This document shows, one piece after another, positions 11,035 through 23,790 of a DNA stretch of 64,000 nt. Numbering within the stretch: the stretch's first letter is position 1; each line of letters begins with the position of its first letter. This stretch comes from Zygaena filipendulae (taxonomy: Eukaryota > Arthropoda > Insecta > Lepidoptera > Zygaenidae): contig OU015652.1 in assembly GCA_907165275.2 (NCBI GenBank), positions 6,029,001-6,093,000 of the forward strand, given 5' to 3'. The notes below the pieces were generated by a model that saw nothing but the letters and a program-made list of their open reading frames with translations, had not been told where the DNA came from and searched no databases. Both the position numbers and the translations under genes were made by a program.

Positions 11035-11210
11035 CTATCTGCTCCCTACGGTTCCAGCTGCGGTAATTTCAGAGTTCCCGTGGGAATTCCGGAATTAAAA
11101 TACCCTGTCTTCTTCTCTGTAGCCTCACAACGTTATTTCATTTATTTCATGATGATCGGTTAAAAGTAGTTGAGGCGTGAATGCGTAACAAAGTACTATT
11201 CTTTAACAAA
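11035..11210 (-). mobile_element. Degenerate Lep1-like Helitron, minus strand
   Basis: Shows tctgctccctacgg, cggtaatttcagagttccc, ttctctgtagcctcacaacg and atgatcggtt, the reversed Lep1 body with substitutions. Confidence 0.5.
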
Positions 11211-11975
11211 TTAACATTTTCAAGAATTAATTATCGTTACATTTCAACCAATTTACACGAAACCTTGAAAAATTATGTAGGCACTTACCAAAATCTTTCC
11301 CATGAATAACTTTGTCTATAAATTGGCGAAAACCACATAAAAATCCGTCCAGTGGTTTTTGAGTTTATCGCAAACAGACAGACAGACAGACGCGGCTGAG
11401 GAGTTTGTTTTATATTATGTAGTGATGTAAGGATACGGCGATGGAACTCGTCCCCTCTTCACGTTAATCAGTGAAGGTTTAACCTTTCAAGACGTACCCA
11501 CCTATATTGACATTGGGGTTGCGATGTTCGGGGAAGGCAATGACAGATTAGCAATTAATCTGCCCTTCCATCTATTTATCTTATCATGCAAGTAAATGAA
11601 ATCATTAAAAGATACTCATACTTTGCAGGTCAGTTCCATCCTGTAGCATGAACAGTGCTACTGACTACTGTTAAGCAGACCCACACGGAAGAAAACATCT
11701 AATCTGTTCTATTGTGACGTAGCGCTATATAGAACAGACATTGATAATTTTTTTTAATATTTCCATGCTGGCTTTCTGTGAAAATCCCTACTCTTAGAAC
11801 TTTTCATCAACATGATAGAGTACTTTTTGAATTGAAACTTTACTCACACCTTTTGGTTTTGATTATATGGTTTTTATTTATTTAATATTATACTAGTTGT
11901 TTTTAGTAACAGTTTGTTGTGAAAAAGATACGGCTTTTTATGTTTTTCCTAAAGAAAAAGTGCATTTTTCTTATA

Positions 11976-12570
11976 AAGGGTCTTTCAATAGGGACGGGTC
12001 GATGTTGGCAGCCTGTGGCGGCCATGTTGTTTTAACGTCGTCTTTCTAACCTATATTTTTTTATTCAGTTAGTAATGCCAAATCACCATGGCAAGTTACA
12101 CGGTTGAGCAACACGTCCAAATGTTAAAAATGTATTACCAAAATGAGTGTTCGTTAGTGCAAACGTTACGTGCATTGCGCCCATTTTACGGCAGACGAGG
12201 TGGTCCTTCAAAGTCGACTCTCCAACGTTTGGTGGCCAAATTCGACTTATCACCTTTAGACTTTTTTTTGTGGGGTTTTCTTAAGTCGCAGGTCTATACC
12301 AATAAGCCACAATCGACCGATGCCCTTAAAGTCAACATAGCTCAGGCTATCGCTGAAATTCAACCCGAACTATGCGGCAGAGTTGTTGAACATTGGACAA
12401 CTCGAATTCGTGCCACCGTGAGAAGCCGCGGCGGACATTTAAACGATGTGATTTTCCACACATAATGGCATATATAGCTCTTTCAAATAAAAAAAAAAAA
12501 ACGTTAAAATCTCACACACGGCCTTTTTTATTTCATGTCAAAATCGACCCGTCCTTATTGAAAGACCCTT
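11976..12570 (+). mobile_element. Tc1/mariner deletion derivative, 595 bp
   Basis: Terminal inverted repeats start AAGGGTCTTTCAATA and continue to ggacgggtcgat with one mismatch; each end is flanked by TA (11,974-11,975 and 12,571-12,572), the target duplication of the IS630-Tc1-mariner superfamily. The interior carries the shortened transposase frame below, so this is an internally deleted copy that keeps both ends. Confidence 0.88.
12088..12465 (+). pseudogene. Internally deleted mariner-type transposase, 125 aa, frame intact
   Basis: The first 50 or so residues (SYTVEQHVQMLKMYYQNE... PSKSTLQRLVAKF) are the N-terminal helix-turn-helix DNA-binding region (DUF4817 type). The last 70 (DLSPLDFFLWGFLKSQVY... 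RSRGGHLNDVIFHT) are the transposase C-terminus, where the Asp of PLDFF is probably the last residue of the catalytic triad. The catalytic core between them, with the first two acidic residues, is absent. The join at F-D is in frame and the product ends at its own stop. It cannot be catalytic; a binding-only peptide that competes for the ends is possible but not shown. Confidence 0.8.
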
Positions 12571-12777
12571 TAAAAGCTAATACCTACCTACCTACTATGT
12601 AGTTGTAACACGTAATTAAGTTACTTACCTAGCTACCCAACTTAATGGAATAACATTGTTTTGTCTGTGATGAAAATATAGTTGCCGACTTTTTCTTTTG
12701 TATCCAATAGGTACCTAGTCCTATTAGTACCTAGTGAAAACCTGTAGGTAGTATTTTTTCATTTGTGACATATTATT

Positions 12778-12900
12778 TAGAATAGAATAGGATAGAATGG
12801 AATGGAATGTAATGGAATTGAATGGGATAGGATGGAATGGAATTGGAAGGAATAGAATAGAATACTCTTTATTCCACATCAAATGTTACAGTGTGTTCAC
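12778..12900. repeat. AATGG-type microsatellite and reversed retroposon tail
   Basis: Imperfect repeats of aatgg/aatag from 12,778 to about 12,865, then actctttattccacatc, a pattern often seen at the tail of reversed lepidopteran retroposons. Confidence 0.5.
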
Positions 12901-13229
12901 AAAAATTCTTCTGAATTAAGGTATACAAAAGGTGGTCTTTCGCTTTACTAGCGATCTCTTTCAGACAACAGTGAATATAATTATGTAATTTTTTTTTACT
13001 TTTTTTTTTAAATAGATCGCGCTATTTTTTCCCTTTTCGTGTACCTATATTCGTCGCGGCTTTGATAAAATATATGGTTATCTAAAAATTTTGTTCGACC
13101 AACTCGCCATCTTCGTATCCCTCAAAATGGACCTGTTAGGACTAATAGATGGGCAATCTACCCAAGCACCGGTAAAATTGGTAAGAGTAATGTATCTAAT
13201 CTTTGGAACGAACCAATTCCAAACTTTGA

Positions 13230-13466
13230 GGAGACGATAATCGAAGAGTAACCAACTACAAAACCAGTTTTTAAAATTATTTTCTGTCTCTTCACGATAA
13301 TCTCCGAATCTCAGTAGCAGACGGATTGTCATGCAGTTTTCGCAGGTAGTTTTCGCAGTCATGCAGTTTTCGCTTTGCCTGGAGCAACATATAGGCTTTG
13401 TTACATTTAAATAGGATTTGTTAAATAAAAACGTTTCTCGCGGGTGAAACCGCGGGGCACAACTAG
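13230..13466 (+). mobile_element. Lep1-like Helitron, subfamily B, rearranged
   Basis: Contains gagtaaccaac, tctccgaatctcag and a short internal duplication of gtcatgcagttttcgc, and ends tctcgcgggtgaaaccgcgg and CTAG|T. Confidence 0.6.
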
Positions 13467-14295
13467 TACAATATAAATCTGTACAATTTTCTCTTATGAG
13501 CATAAATTCAATAAGGTACGCAGTTTTGCCCGATGAGTGGTCTGGGTTTCTGATCGAATCGTTCGGAGGTTAGTCGACGAGGAAATCGGGTAAAATTTAA
13601 ACACGAAACTCCTTTCAAGACTCAGGTTTATTGGTCGTACCTATGCTACAATTTCTTCGTGATTTTACGGTCTCAGTTACCGATCTGTGTTCTATATTTA
13701 CCGATTTTTTTTTTTTAATAAAATATTTAAGAACAATCGTCTGTTTGTTTTCTTACGAAATTCAATTGATATGATGCAAAGACATTCAATAATATATATA
13801 TCAAATGATGATTGTTATAAAATCGGGTGACAAAACTACACAAGATTTTTTACATTGGAAACGTCAATAATATTAATTTCTGTTCTCAGTGAATTAATTT
13901 CTTTGTGAACTTGCCAATGCGGTTGTATAAACTGTATTAATTTTCCATGTTACCTTGAAATTTAAAATAGTAATCACCACCAAACAGTACTGTAATTAAT
14001 GTCTACATTAATTTGTATGCGAACGTTATGTGAAACCCGCAATGAATGCATGAAATAAACCCAGATAAATTTTTAGGTCGCTAGGAAAATACAAGGAAGG
14101 ATTGAACAAAAACGAGCCGTAGCCGTTTTTCGCTGCTGTCGTTGATGATGAGCTTCGGTAACCACAGCTTGCGTGGTGATACTGTTTTAATTAAATTGGT
14201 TCAGAACACAGTGTAAAAATCATTCAATTGGATTCAACATAATATAAAATATCGAAAACGTCGAGAAGTAATACCTTTCATAATATCTTTAATAT

Positions 14296-14497
14296 CCTTA
14301 CTAATATTATTAATGCGAAAGTTTGTATGTATGGATGGATGTTTGTTACTCTTTCACGCAAAATCTACCGGATGGATTTAAATAAAACTTAAAATAATAT
14401 AGCTTATACATCAGATTAACACATAGGGTACTTTTTATCCCGGAATTCCCGCGGGAACTCTGAAATTAACGCGGGTGAAACCACGGGGCACAACTAG
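14296..14497 (+). mobile_element. Lep1 Helitron, near full length
   Basis: Starts cttactaatattattaatg, has ggatgtttgttactctttc and cccggaattcccgcgggaac, and ends acgcgggtgaaaccacgg, CAACTAG|T. Degenerate copies follow directly at 14,498-14,690 and 14,700-14,813, making a run of three. Confidence 0.75.
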
Positions 14498-14813
14498 TTA
14501 GAGTATAAGTTCGAATGTGAGTAGGTATATGTTGGTTTGTTACGCTTACACAGTTTAACTACTTAACCGATCCTCTTGAAATTTTGCATAAAGGTACCTA
14601 ACATTGTCAGACAATAGGGTATGCTTTTGTGCCGGAAATTCCGCGGGAACTCCGAAATTAATGCGGGTACAGAAGTCGCGGGTAAAAAGCTTATTAAGTA
14701 TAATCTAAATTCTAAACTAATATTATAAAGGTGAAAGATTAGATTTTTTGTTTGTTTGTTACAATTTAATTCAAAAACTACTAGAACCGAATTCAACCGC
14801 GGGAAACAGCTAG
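14498..14813 (+). mobile_element. Two degenerate Lep1-like copies in tandem
   Basis: The first has gatcctcttgaaattttgc and ttccgcgggaactccg; the second has ctaatattataaaggtg and ends accgcgggaaacagCTAG|T. Both are decayed. Confidence 0.55.
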
Positions 14814-14819
14814 TTGGAA

Positions 14820-16320
14820 ACGAACCGCGTTAATTGTTTTTCCGTGGTACCTACCTATATTGTTATTATGAAAAAAACTAGGTGAAATTATTTGCTCCGA
14901 AGGTTCGATCGTTGTATATTGAATTGATTGATTGATTTTCGAAATGAAGTTAAGAGCTAACATTAAAATATTATATTATTAAAAAAAATTATATAAGTAT
15001 AGTTAAGTCGCAGAATATCTAATTCTACGACTCCAATTTAATTACCATATTACAATATCAAGGCTTGTTCAATGTAGGTACATAATACAATAGGTACATG
15101 CGGTACTAATTACTTACAAGGTATAATTGTGTGTATATTGTACCTATACATTATTATTTGTGTAGTATCCGACTTTCAGGGCGGAGTTCCTTCGTATCTG
15201 AGATTTAATATCACGTAATAACGTATGCTTATGGAGTAACAATTTTACAAGTTAAGCTGCTGAGGCTGTTGTACAGTGAGCAATAAAGTTGATTATACCT
15301 AATTTAAAGCACATGAGCGACGTTTTAATCCTAAATATGAAGACATAAAGCCTACAATTGTTTGTCTAAATTAGTACGTAAAATGTTATTGTTTCATTGT
15401 AATTTATACCGAAATCCACTGAGAAAGGGATTTCGGATGGCAGCGTTTGTAGCAAAAGCGTAATGACATAAATAAATGATCATACTGAAAACTGGTTGTG
15501 TAACACAGTCATAAATGGGAATGGAGTATAGTATACCGCCTCCTTAGCCAAGCTGACAATCTGGAGGCCGATAGCGCTATTTGTGAACGATCAATTACCG
15601 AAACAAAAACGTGAAATGTCACATATGTGCTTACGTATACCTATTTAGTTTTAAGATTTCTTTAGGTTTAATGCTCGTTCAAATTCGGTCAAAGGTTAAC
15701 CAACATTATCGTCTAAATAAGAGTTAATATATATAAAATTTTATATATATATAAAATATTTATAAAATAATAATCAGCTCAATACGAAACTGCTCAAAAT
15801 ATTATTATAATATTTATGTTTTAACGGTTTTGTTTTGATAAATTGGTTATGAAATAATGCGATAGGTCTCCTGCGCACTACACGCTCAATCGTAATTAGT
15901 ATTTAACACAGTAACTGGTTTGCAATGAGCCACAAACTGTGAGTTAGCTTTGAATGAGACCAAACTAGATCTAGCATATAGCAGTGCGATGTTATAAGCA
16001 GTAGGTATCTATTTCCGTTTTAAATGAACATTTAGGTATAACTGGAGAATCTATTAACATTTCAACCTATCCAGAGGAAGGTTATTTGGGAATGGAGTAT
16101 TTGATTATTATTTGCGATTCTTGTAATCACGCCGTATTTTGATGTTTTATCTTTTGCTATGAGTTTTTATCTTATTCAAAGACGGACAGACAGTCAAATA
16201 CCTACTTACTTTTTGTTTTCCGGTTTCAAGGTCTTTAAAAACCACAAAACCGAATTATTTTTAGACAATTTTTTTTTTTAATATACTTACCTAAACATAA
16301 ACCTTTAAAATATATCTTAT
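14820..16320. other. AT-rich, nothing recognised
   Basis: Only low-complexity ta repeats (around 15,730-15,770) were noted. Confidence 0.5.
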
Positions 16321-16322
16321 AT

Positions 16323-16352
16323 CATGGACCAATTAAATTTAATTGGTCCATG
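16323..16352. repeat. Perfect 30-bp palindrome
   Basis: Two 15-base arms, catggaccaattaaa and its exact complement, meet with no spacer. Confidence 0.85.
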
Positions 16353-16426
16353 CTTATATTTACTGAGACCTTTTTTCTCTAACAGATTTTATAAAACTTT
16401 GTTTTTAAGATTTTTTACCAACTCAA

Positions 16427-16625
16427 TCCTACTAATATTATAAATGTGAAAATGTGTATGTTTGGATGTTTGTTACTCAATCACGCAAAAACGGCTGAAC
16501 GGATTTGGACGAAATTTGGCATGCACGTTGTCAGAGATACAGAGAAGGACATAGGTTACTTTTTATCCCGGAATTCCCACGGGGATTCCGAAATTACCGC
16601 GGGTGAAACCGCGGGGCACAGCTAG
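16427..16625 (+). mobile_element. Lep1 Helitron, canonical full-length copy (199 bp)
   Basis: Begins TCCTACTAATATTATAAATG, contains gttactcaatcacgcaaaaa, atttggcatgcacgttgtca and cccggaattcccac, and ends ccgcgggtgaaaccgcggg, CACAGCTAG and T. Best reference copy in the window. Confidence 0.85.
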
Positions 16626-16827
16626 TAACTTAATAAAATTAACTTCATATTTTTTTACTTTAGATCTAGACAAGCGGCCGCGTGTCAAGCCAAAGTTCAA
16701 GCTGACAGAACTGGCGAGTAGCACCGTGTAACAAAGTTATGTATCGTAGTATATACATAAATATAAAACGAGTGGAATATCAACCTTAATTTGTTTTAAA
16801 TCCAAACTGTATATTAGCCAAAGTCAA

Positions 16828-17250
16828 TATTAAACTTATGCTTAGTTGTCGACTTCGCCGATAAAAGAATTGATATCTAAATATGTAGGTGCCAAGTTCT
16901 GTAGATAATCCTGAAATATATTCAAAGGAGCATACAACTTGGCTAGTTTTCACATTCTTTAGCTAGTCAAATTATATATCTTCTTTATATTATTATGAGC
17001 AAGTTACTGTTTTTATACTGTAAGGTCAATAGATCTCACCCCTTCAATATTTAGTTTGCTGGTAAAAACAAGCTAGTATCAAAAATATTTATACTATAGT
17101 TTTTAGCCAAATATAAGATAACTGGTGTGTAAAAACTAGCTAAGTTGTATGCTCCTTTGAATATATTTCAGGATTATCTACAGAACTTGGCACCTATTTA
17201 GATATCAATTCTTTTATCGGCGAAGTCGACAACTAAGCATAAGTTTAATA
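16828..17250. mobile_element. Foldback element with arms of about 122 bp
   Basis: Left arm 16,828-16,951 (tattaaacttatgcttag... acttggctagtttt) is the near-perfect reverse complement of right arm 17,129-17,250; the main difference is a 3-4-base indel before aggtgcc. The loop of about 178 bp has no frame. No clear target duplication was found. It would fold into a very stable stem. Confidence 0.85.
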
Positions 17251-17910
17251 CTGATTTAGGCTTCCACTTTCACATTTATGTTTTTGATGGGATCTTTTTT
17301 ATTTAATATCAATTAGTATCAGGTGGGTTGTTAAATAAACTCGTGTTTTTTTATTAAACTGTGATTAGGCGACCTCAATTATCGAATTAAATAATAAAAA
17401 TATACCCGGTGGTATTCGTAATTTTTTTTGCTTTGTACATGCAGTTCCAGATATTTCCGGCACTACAAAATTGCCATTGAAATATCAACGTAAGTAAAAG
17501 TGCCTAGCGCAGATATTTTCCCCTCCGTAATGTGCGTTCATCGCTGACACCGTCTGTGTATTCTCTGATATCTTTAACGCTCGATCGAGTTGCTGTTTGA
17601 TGTAGGTTTGATGACGTTTCGTTTTCCACGACTCCCCGACCGTACACTTTGACGACTCTCGTTTCCCACACATGCCCATTTCACGTGTTATTGTAATCAT
17701 CTCTTAGGTACTTATTATAAAACTCATTTCGCCTTTATTTTTATAGACTTTTTATAGGTGATGTACGTCAGTAACTCGATATAATGTCAACACCTCTGTA
17801 AGAGAGATAGGTACTCTTCTTTCTTTAGGGGCTAGTATTGAATTTATACTGCTTATCCGTCTTCTAACTTTTTAACTTTTTTTAAATTTTATTTTATATT
17901 TTTACTAACA

Positions 17911-18140
17911 GTTCCCCGCGGTTTCACCTGCGTTAACTTCGGAGAATCCGCGGAAATCCCGGGATAAGAGTACCCTATTTCCATGTATCCATGACAACGT
18001 GTAGTATGTAAAATTTAATGCAGAATCACCCGCGTTAATTTCGGAGAAATAAAAAATGTCCGTATAGACACTAGACGATGTGTATGCATTCATGATGGTC
18101 GGTTGAGCCGTGGGGGTGTGAAATCGTAACAAACAAATAA
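17911..18140 (-). mobile_element. Lep1-like Helitron, minus strand
   Basis: Shows acagttccccgcggtttcac, gttaacttcggagaatccg, an internal repeat of cgcgttaatttcggaga, and tcatgatggtcggttgag, all reversed Lep1 landmarks. Confidence 0.6.
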
Positions 18141-18403
18141 ACTCACTTTTGAATTTAATAGAAAAGATTATTTTACCCAAATTATTTCTTAATAGTAGAG
18201 TAGTACGATATCTAGTAAGTACTTGTTTAAATTGAACGCATGACATTTCTTGTAAGTTTTGCAGTTTACAAGAATTTTCATCGTATTTTTTTTTTCTTCT
18301 AATTTACTCATTAATTGATTTGATCGCCGTCTGTAAATCAGAAGTGAACTTAAATGTAAGTTAAACGTTATATAGAGTTAATTAGAGTTTCTACTAGTTT
18401 CTA

Positions 18404-18550
18404 CTAGCTGCGCCCCGCACCCGCGTGAATTTCGAAATTCCCACAGGAACTCCCAATGTTCTTTAATACGAATCTTTCCTGAACTTCCGCAAATATTTCA
18501 AGATCAAAATTAGTCAAATCGGTCCAGCCATTCTCGAGTATTGGCGAGCG
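18404..18550 (-). mobile_element. Lep1-like Helitron, minus strand, 3' part
   Basis: Starts ctagctgcgccccgc, then acccgcgtgaatttcg and aattcccacaggaactcc; an adjacent gtttctactag is duplicated just before it. Confidence 0.6.
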
Positions 18551-18559
18551 ATTTCTTAA

Positions 18560-19117
18560 CCGACTTTAAAAAATATGGGAGGTTCTCAGTTTGAAGAAGA
18601 TATATCTAAAGAATAAAATAAATTGTATAATGATTTATTTTATTTTATTTGCTTTCTAGAAGTCTACTCGAATCTTGGTATTTTGTATATGTATAGAGGT
18701 AGGTATAGGTCTTAAAATGAGACTTTTACTGCGGTTTTATGGATTTTACTTTTACTTTTTTCCTAATAAAAACCTTCAATCATTATTCAGATACCCTGTG
18801 TTACATAAAATCTTTTATTGGCAAAGGCTAGAAGAAAATTTAAAATTATTTACGCTTGTTTGTTCAATGTTTGGATGTTCACAATCTGATCAATGTTCAA
18901 CGGAGTTCTATTTATTAACACTAATATATACCTACATATATATTCTATTTGTCAGTAATAATAGGCTTTTCTTAGAAATAGGGAATTTACCTGTTGGTAT
19001 TTACTGTGACATATAGAATATTTTGTCAAAGTGAAATATTAGTAGCAGCTTTTAGTGCTTAGTGCGTATTTCCCAAAGAATTAAAGCACGTACCTAACAC
19101 TTGTTGGAACAGCAGCC
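18560..19117. other. AT-rich, retroposon-tail hints only
   Basis: The motif aaccgactttaaaaaa at 18,557 resembles the tail of a lepidopteran retroposon. An open frame at 18,675 (113 codons) is AT-driven, without domain features. Confidence 0.4.
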
Positions 19118-19200
19118 TTGTGTGTGGCGGCGCGGGCCGGGCGCGGCGCGAGGGTCGTCTCTCTCCTGTCTTCTTTATGCCCCAGCGGACATTTAACACA
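19118..19200. other. Short CpG-rich island
   Basis: A GC-rich run (gtggcggcgcgggccgggc and onward) in AT-rich DNA. It could be a promoter or untranslated exon of Elk or another transcript; nothing in the sequence decides this. Confidence 0.3.
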
Positions 19201-20589
19201 AATCTCTTCGACGATTAAGACTAATGCGCGTCCATTCTCATCCAAGGGACTACGAAAGCTTCTTTGTATTTTCTTTGTTCATTACATGGGCACAAGCACA
19301 ACACAAAATCTTCCATTATTATACTTACTCATTATAATTATTTGTTAAAAACTTGGACATTATTAAACTAGGTAGGTGCTTGGAGAAATGACAAACAAAG
19401 CGCTCTTGATTAAAGATTTGGAGGTGGTGAGGTTTTTTTTTGTATTTTATTATTTATGCCCATAAATACTTGCTAGCATCCTATTCTGTCCTATCCATAA
19501 TATAAAGTATAAATATAAAGCCAAAGTTTCTGTCTTGGAATAGAAAATTTTCATCTTCATCATCATCATCAGCGACTCCCCCCCCCCCCGCCTCGGAACG
19601 CTCATGAGTTCATCCGTTCAAAATTTCATCCCCTTAGGAGTTGAAACTTCAAAAAACGTTAAAAAGGAAAAATCTCTCAAAATGTAGAGTTTCTCCAGCG
19701 ACTTGAACTGCAGTGCGTTCATGGATCAGTCGATCAGTAAATGTAGGTAAAGTGGCTACTTTTTTTATACTATATAGATCGAAAGTATGATGTATTAAAG
19801 GAATGTAACGTACCCTTGTGTGGGCATACGTTTACGCGATATTACGGGGTGACTAGGCGGCTTTGTGATTGATGACTGAGTCTGCCCCGTTCATTGACTT
19901 GGCTCACAAAACGCTAAAGTTGTAAGCGTTAACCCTACAAAGCATAACGTACCTAAGTTATACAAACTTTTACCAGTCCAATAGCTCACATGAGGAAGAA
20001 ATGATATAGGTATTATTGATTATTATATGGCGAGAGTGTACATTTATACAGTGTACATTGTACAATGTTATTTGTAAAATTGCTCGTATACTAAGTATGA
20101 GTGACAAGCAGCCGGCTGAATAAAGCTTATCATTTCAGGGCTGCCGGTGGATAAGCATAAATTGCACGAGCAAACTCCACATCAACCTCAAGTCATAAAT
20201 CATTTTTTCCTTATTTATACGTAACTTTGCACTCTTTTAATATTAATCTCTGGTACTTAAGGTTTATTTCTTTCTCTCTAAACATTTCTATTGTTTCCCC
20301 GGGGTTCAAATTACATTTTATTTATTCTCTTTAGATACGAATATACCTACTTAGGCGAAGCTTTTACTTTATTACATATGATATTTATGTAGGTAGGTAC
20401 TTTCTTTTGCACTTTTCGTTACTGTTTATTGACTTTCGGACTTCAAGTAAGTAGATAGACAAAATTAAGAAGAGAGAGAGGTTTTATTAGGAAAACAAGT
20501 ATCAACCCTTTGTCCTTTTCTGTGCTTCTGAAGACGTGCATGGAAAATTTTGTGATGATCGGTACAGTTGTTAAGTAGTTAGTTATAAG

Positions 20590-20897
20590 CTCACAAATAT
20601 ATAAAAATGAAACCCTATTTTCCTTGTTCACGGCATCGCGCGTGAACGGCTGGACCAATTTCGTCAATTCTTATTTTTTTGTGTTTGTTATTGTAAGGAG
20701 AAGAAGAATAAAAGTATAGTTTGGAGTTCCTGCGGGAATTCCAAATCTCACGCAGGTTAATCTCCGAAACGGTTGGACCGATTTTGACGGGACTTTCACT
20801 GCTAATTAGCTGATGTTATAAGGAGTAAATTAAGCTACTTTGGAGTTCCTGCGGGAATAACGAAACTTACGTCGGTGAAACCGCGGGGCACAGTTAG
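20590..20897 (+). mobile_element. Lep1-like Helitron, subfamily C
   Basis: Contains cttgttcacggcatcgcg, two gttcctgcgggaat blocks, gaaacggttggaccgatt, gctgatgttataaggag and a 3' end of gtgaaaccgcggggcac, TTAG|T. Confidence 0.65.
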
Positions 20898-20899
20898 TT

Positions 20900-23089
20900 T
20901 GTAACATAGATAGGATTGGAACTTGGAAAACCAAGTTATTTTTATAAAACCATAAAATTAAATAGCTGTTTATTATTATCAGTAGGTTAGGTACCCATTA
21001 CAAGATTATGAAGATAGTAGATACCTACCTTTTTATTATTGAATATACCAACTTTATAATTACTATGCCAACATAATGTCTGCAACGTGACTCGGTAGAC
21101 AAAAACATTGCCAATATAACGAACACGCTCACTTTTTATTTTGTTTTCCTCTCATTGCTTTTGATTGTCACAGATGGCACGGGCTTTTTTTTTGTTTATA
21201 AAGCGTAATATGTAAGAAGCCTTGTTCGGGTCTTTGCCACAATGTATTTATTTTTTAAATGGAAGCAGAAAATAAAATCGCATTGGGAATTAGTAAATGT
21301 TTATCCCTTTTTCAAAAAAACATTAACTCAACCCATTTATTTCATTAGGTAACTCGTTTGCTATGTAATATTAAAAGTTAGGTCATTAAATTTAAAATTA
21401 TTTCAATTTTGCGGTTAATCCCTTTCATTAGTTATGGTATTCGAATTTGCTATCTATTAGTAGAAACATATTATAATACATAATTATAACAATATCGTAT
21501 TAAAAATATTAAATAGTATGAGGTTTTAATTTTCTGTAGGTACATCGGAAGTAAAGTTGCGGCGGAATACGTAACAGCAGGTAGGTACCTACAAACGAAG
21601 TAGAAGTTAATTCACAGAATTCATCACAGCCGGAAAAGCTTTATGCGCCATATTTGTTCACATCATGACGTGTTAATGACAATAAATACGTGAATGGGAC
21701 TTTCTGTGATCTTTTAATTTTATTCATATGTGAGTTACATTGTCTGATTATTGCAATTTTGTAATGGAGATATAAGGAATGGATATTGCAGCAAGTAGGT
21801 AAGTATGTACATGTACAAACTTAGAAATGTATGTAAGTCAGTAAAATTAACTTTTTATTTCGTAACAAATAATTTCAGAGGGATGCCCATGATAAATAGC
21901 TATCTGGTATTAGTTACGAAGTAAGTTAGGTCTTGGGATGATGTAGGGTACTTTCGATTTATTTTTATTTATTTGTTTAGTCTAGCTATTGCTAGACATC
22001 GTTCATTAAGATACTACAGATCACTTATTTTTCCATCCAGTATAATATTTGGGTAATTTAATTATGAGGTAAAAAACATAAAAAAGAAAAAAAAAACCAT
22101 ACGCGTCGAATTCAGAACATCCTCCTTTTCTGAAAGTCGGTTAAAAATAGGTTTTACTTACAATTCTATTATGTAGATATCTAGTTTCCTTAGTTCGCGC
22201 CTAAGATTAAAACATAGGTACGTATCTATCTACCAATTAGCTCGTTCGAGAAAACATTTCCAGACAAAATTCAAGCTCAGTATGAAATTTAATACACAGG
22301 ACGTTTTCATCAAGTTTTCCGCTCATTTCAACTGAGAAATTCTCAGAAAGGCTATTTTAAGATCTACATACTTACGTTTCTAAGTTTTTACTCGGGTAAA
22401 CTTGGGTAAACCTGTTTAGAGTAGGTATATGTACTTATTCCGTATATACAGCTGATGTACCAGATAATGTATACAGATGTAGGTACGATAGTATCTCTAA
22501 GTAGTTTGTGTTAATACCTACAATACGTCATAAGATGAAAGTGAAACTGTTATTCCTGCGAAGCTGAAATAATAAATGTGCGTAGGTACATAACTGAATT
22601 ATCAATATTAATATTCAATATTATTTGCTCACTCGTATAAATATATTGAATATAACGACAACTTATAAGCAAACTCCTTTAACAATAAACATTTACTTTG
22701 TGAACGCTTTCAAAGCAATACCTATTGTAGATACCTATGCAAATAAACATTGAAGCACCGAACAAAAACACAATACTTAGTAATCATTTCAAATGTGCTA
22801 GACGTTAGTATTGTAAATGTGACCGTTATGGTGGGCCCGTCACGTCATACGCGTGAAATTCCGCAAAAGCGTTCACTATATTATATATCTATTTCACACT
22901 GCGTCCCTATGCAAGACGCGCGTAAAAAGCGAAAGAGAAATCTCAATTTTATATTTTCTAGTAAGTATTAGTAGGATTTTTATATTACTTGCATTCTTTT
23001 CAAATTTTAACCAACTTTATAATTATATAAGCTAGGTTTGTATATTCCTGGTTGTGGTTTTATTATAGGTACGGGTAAATATACTAATA
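20900..23089. other. AT-rich, nothing recognised
   Basis: Scattered taggtacctac motifs, common in this genome, and one tctgaaagtcggttaaaaat tail near 22,128. Confidence 0.45.
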
Positions 23090-23354
23090 CGTATATAAAA
23101 ATTTCGTGTCACAGTGTTTGTTATCGAACTCCTCCGAAACGCCTTGACCGATTTTTATAAAATTTTCTGTGCTTATTTGGTAGGTCTGAGAATAAATCGT
23201 AGCCCATTTTTATACCCATAGGTATAAAAATGGGCTACGATCTATTCTCAGGGTGGCGCCAGATTTTTCCTTAATTTTTTTGGACAAAATTTTACATTCG
23301 AGTTCCTGCGGGAATTCCGAAACTCACGCCGGTGAAACCGCGGGGCACAAATAG
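23090..23354 (+). mobile_element. Lep1-like Helitron with an internal palindrome
   Basis: Begins acgtatataaaaatttcgtg, contains gaaacgccttgaccg and ggaattccgaaactcacg, and ends gtgaaaccgcggggcac and ATAG|T. A palindrome of about 46 bp at about 23,195-23,243 (arms atcgtagcccattttt and complement) is inserted or has arisen inside it. Confidence 0.65.
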
Positions 23355-23379
23355 TAAGTAACATATAAATTTAATCCCA

Positions 23380-23790
23380 AAAAACCTTTTCATGTAAAAT
23401 ATTGCCAAGACGACACCATATGATTTACTCCCACTGTCAAAAACTTAATCAGCTGATCTCGTGTAGAGCCAAGCTTCTTAACTCTACATGCCCTAACTCT
23501 ACAAGGCCAAATTCACAAACTCTACAACTTAGTCAAATATGTGGCTGATCATGATCAGCAGTGAATCAGTGACGAAATCACGGTTTTTTAGGTATCAATA
23601 AAATCTAAAGTATAAAAGCTATGCAATTAAAACTTTACATGTTTAATTTGTCCGCTATTGACATTTCCCTAGAATTTTCTTTATCTGGTAATCCAAACCC
23701 AAGTTATAATTGTTTAAAAAAACGACGAAGCGCTTCGGGAAAAGGTATAGGTTGTGCCCTTGCGCTTCGCTTGACTCGTCTTGGCAGATA
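23380..23790. repeat. Dispersed repeat, copy 1 (with 45,727-46,405)
   Basis: The first part (to about 23,545) matches, in reverse complement, the second half of the foldback element at 45,727-45,972 (gtagagccaagctt, ccatatgat). The second part shares gtgacgaaatcacgg, aataaaatctaaagtat, aaaagctatgcaattaaaac and gacgaagcgcttcg with 46,150-46,405. Confidence 0.65.
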
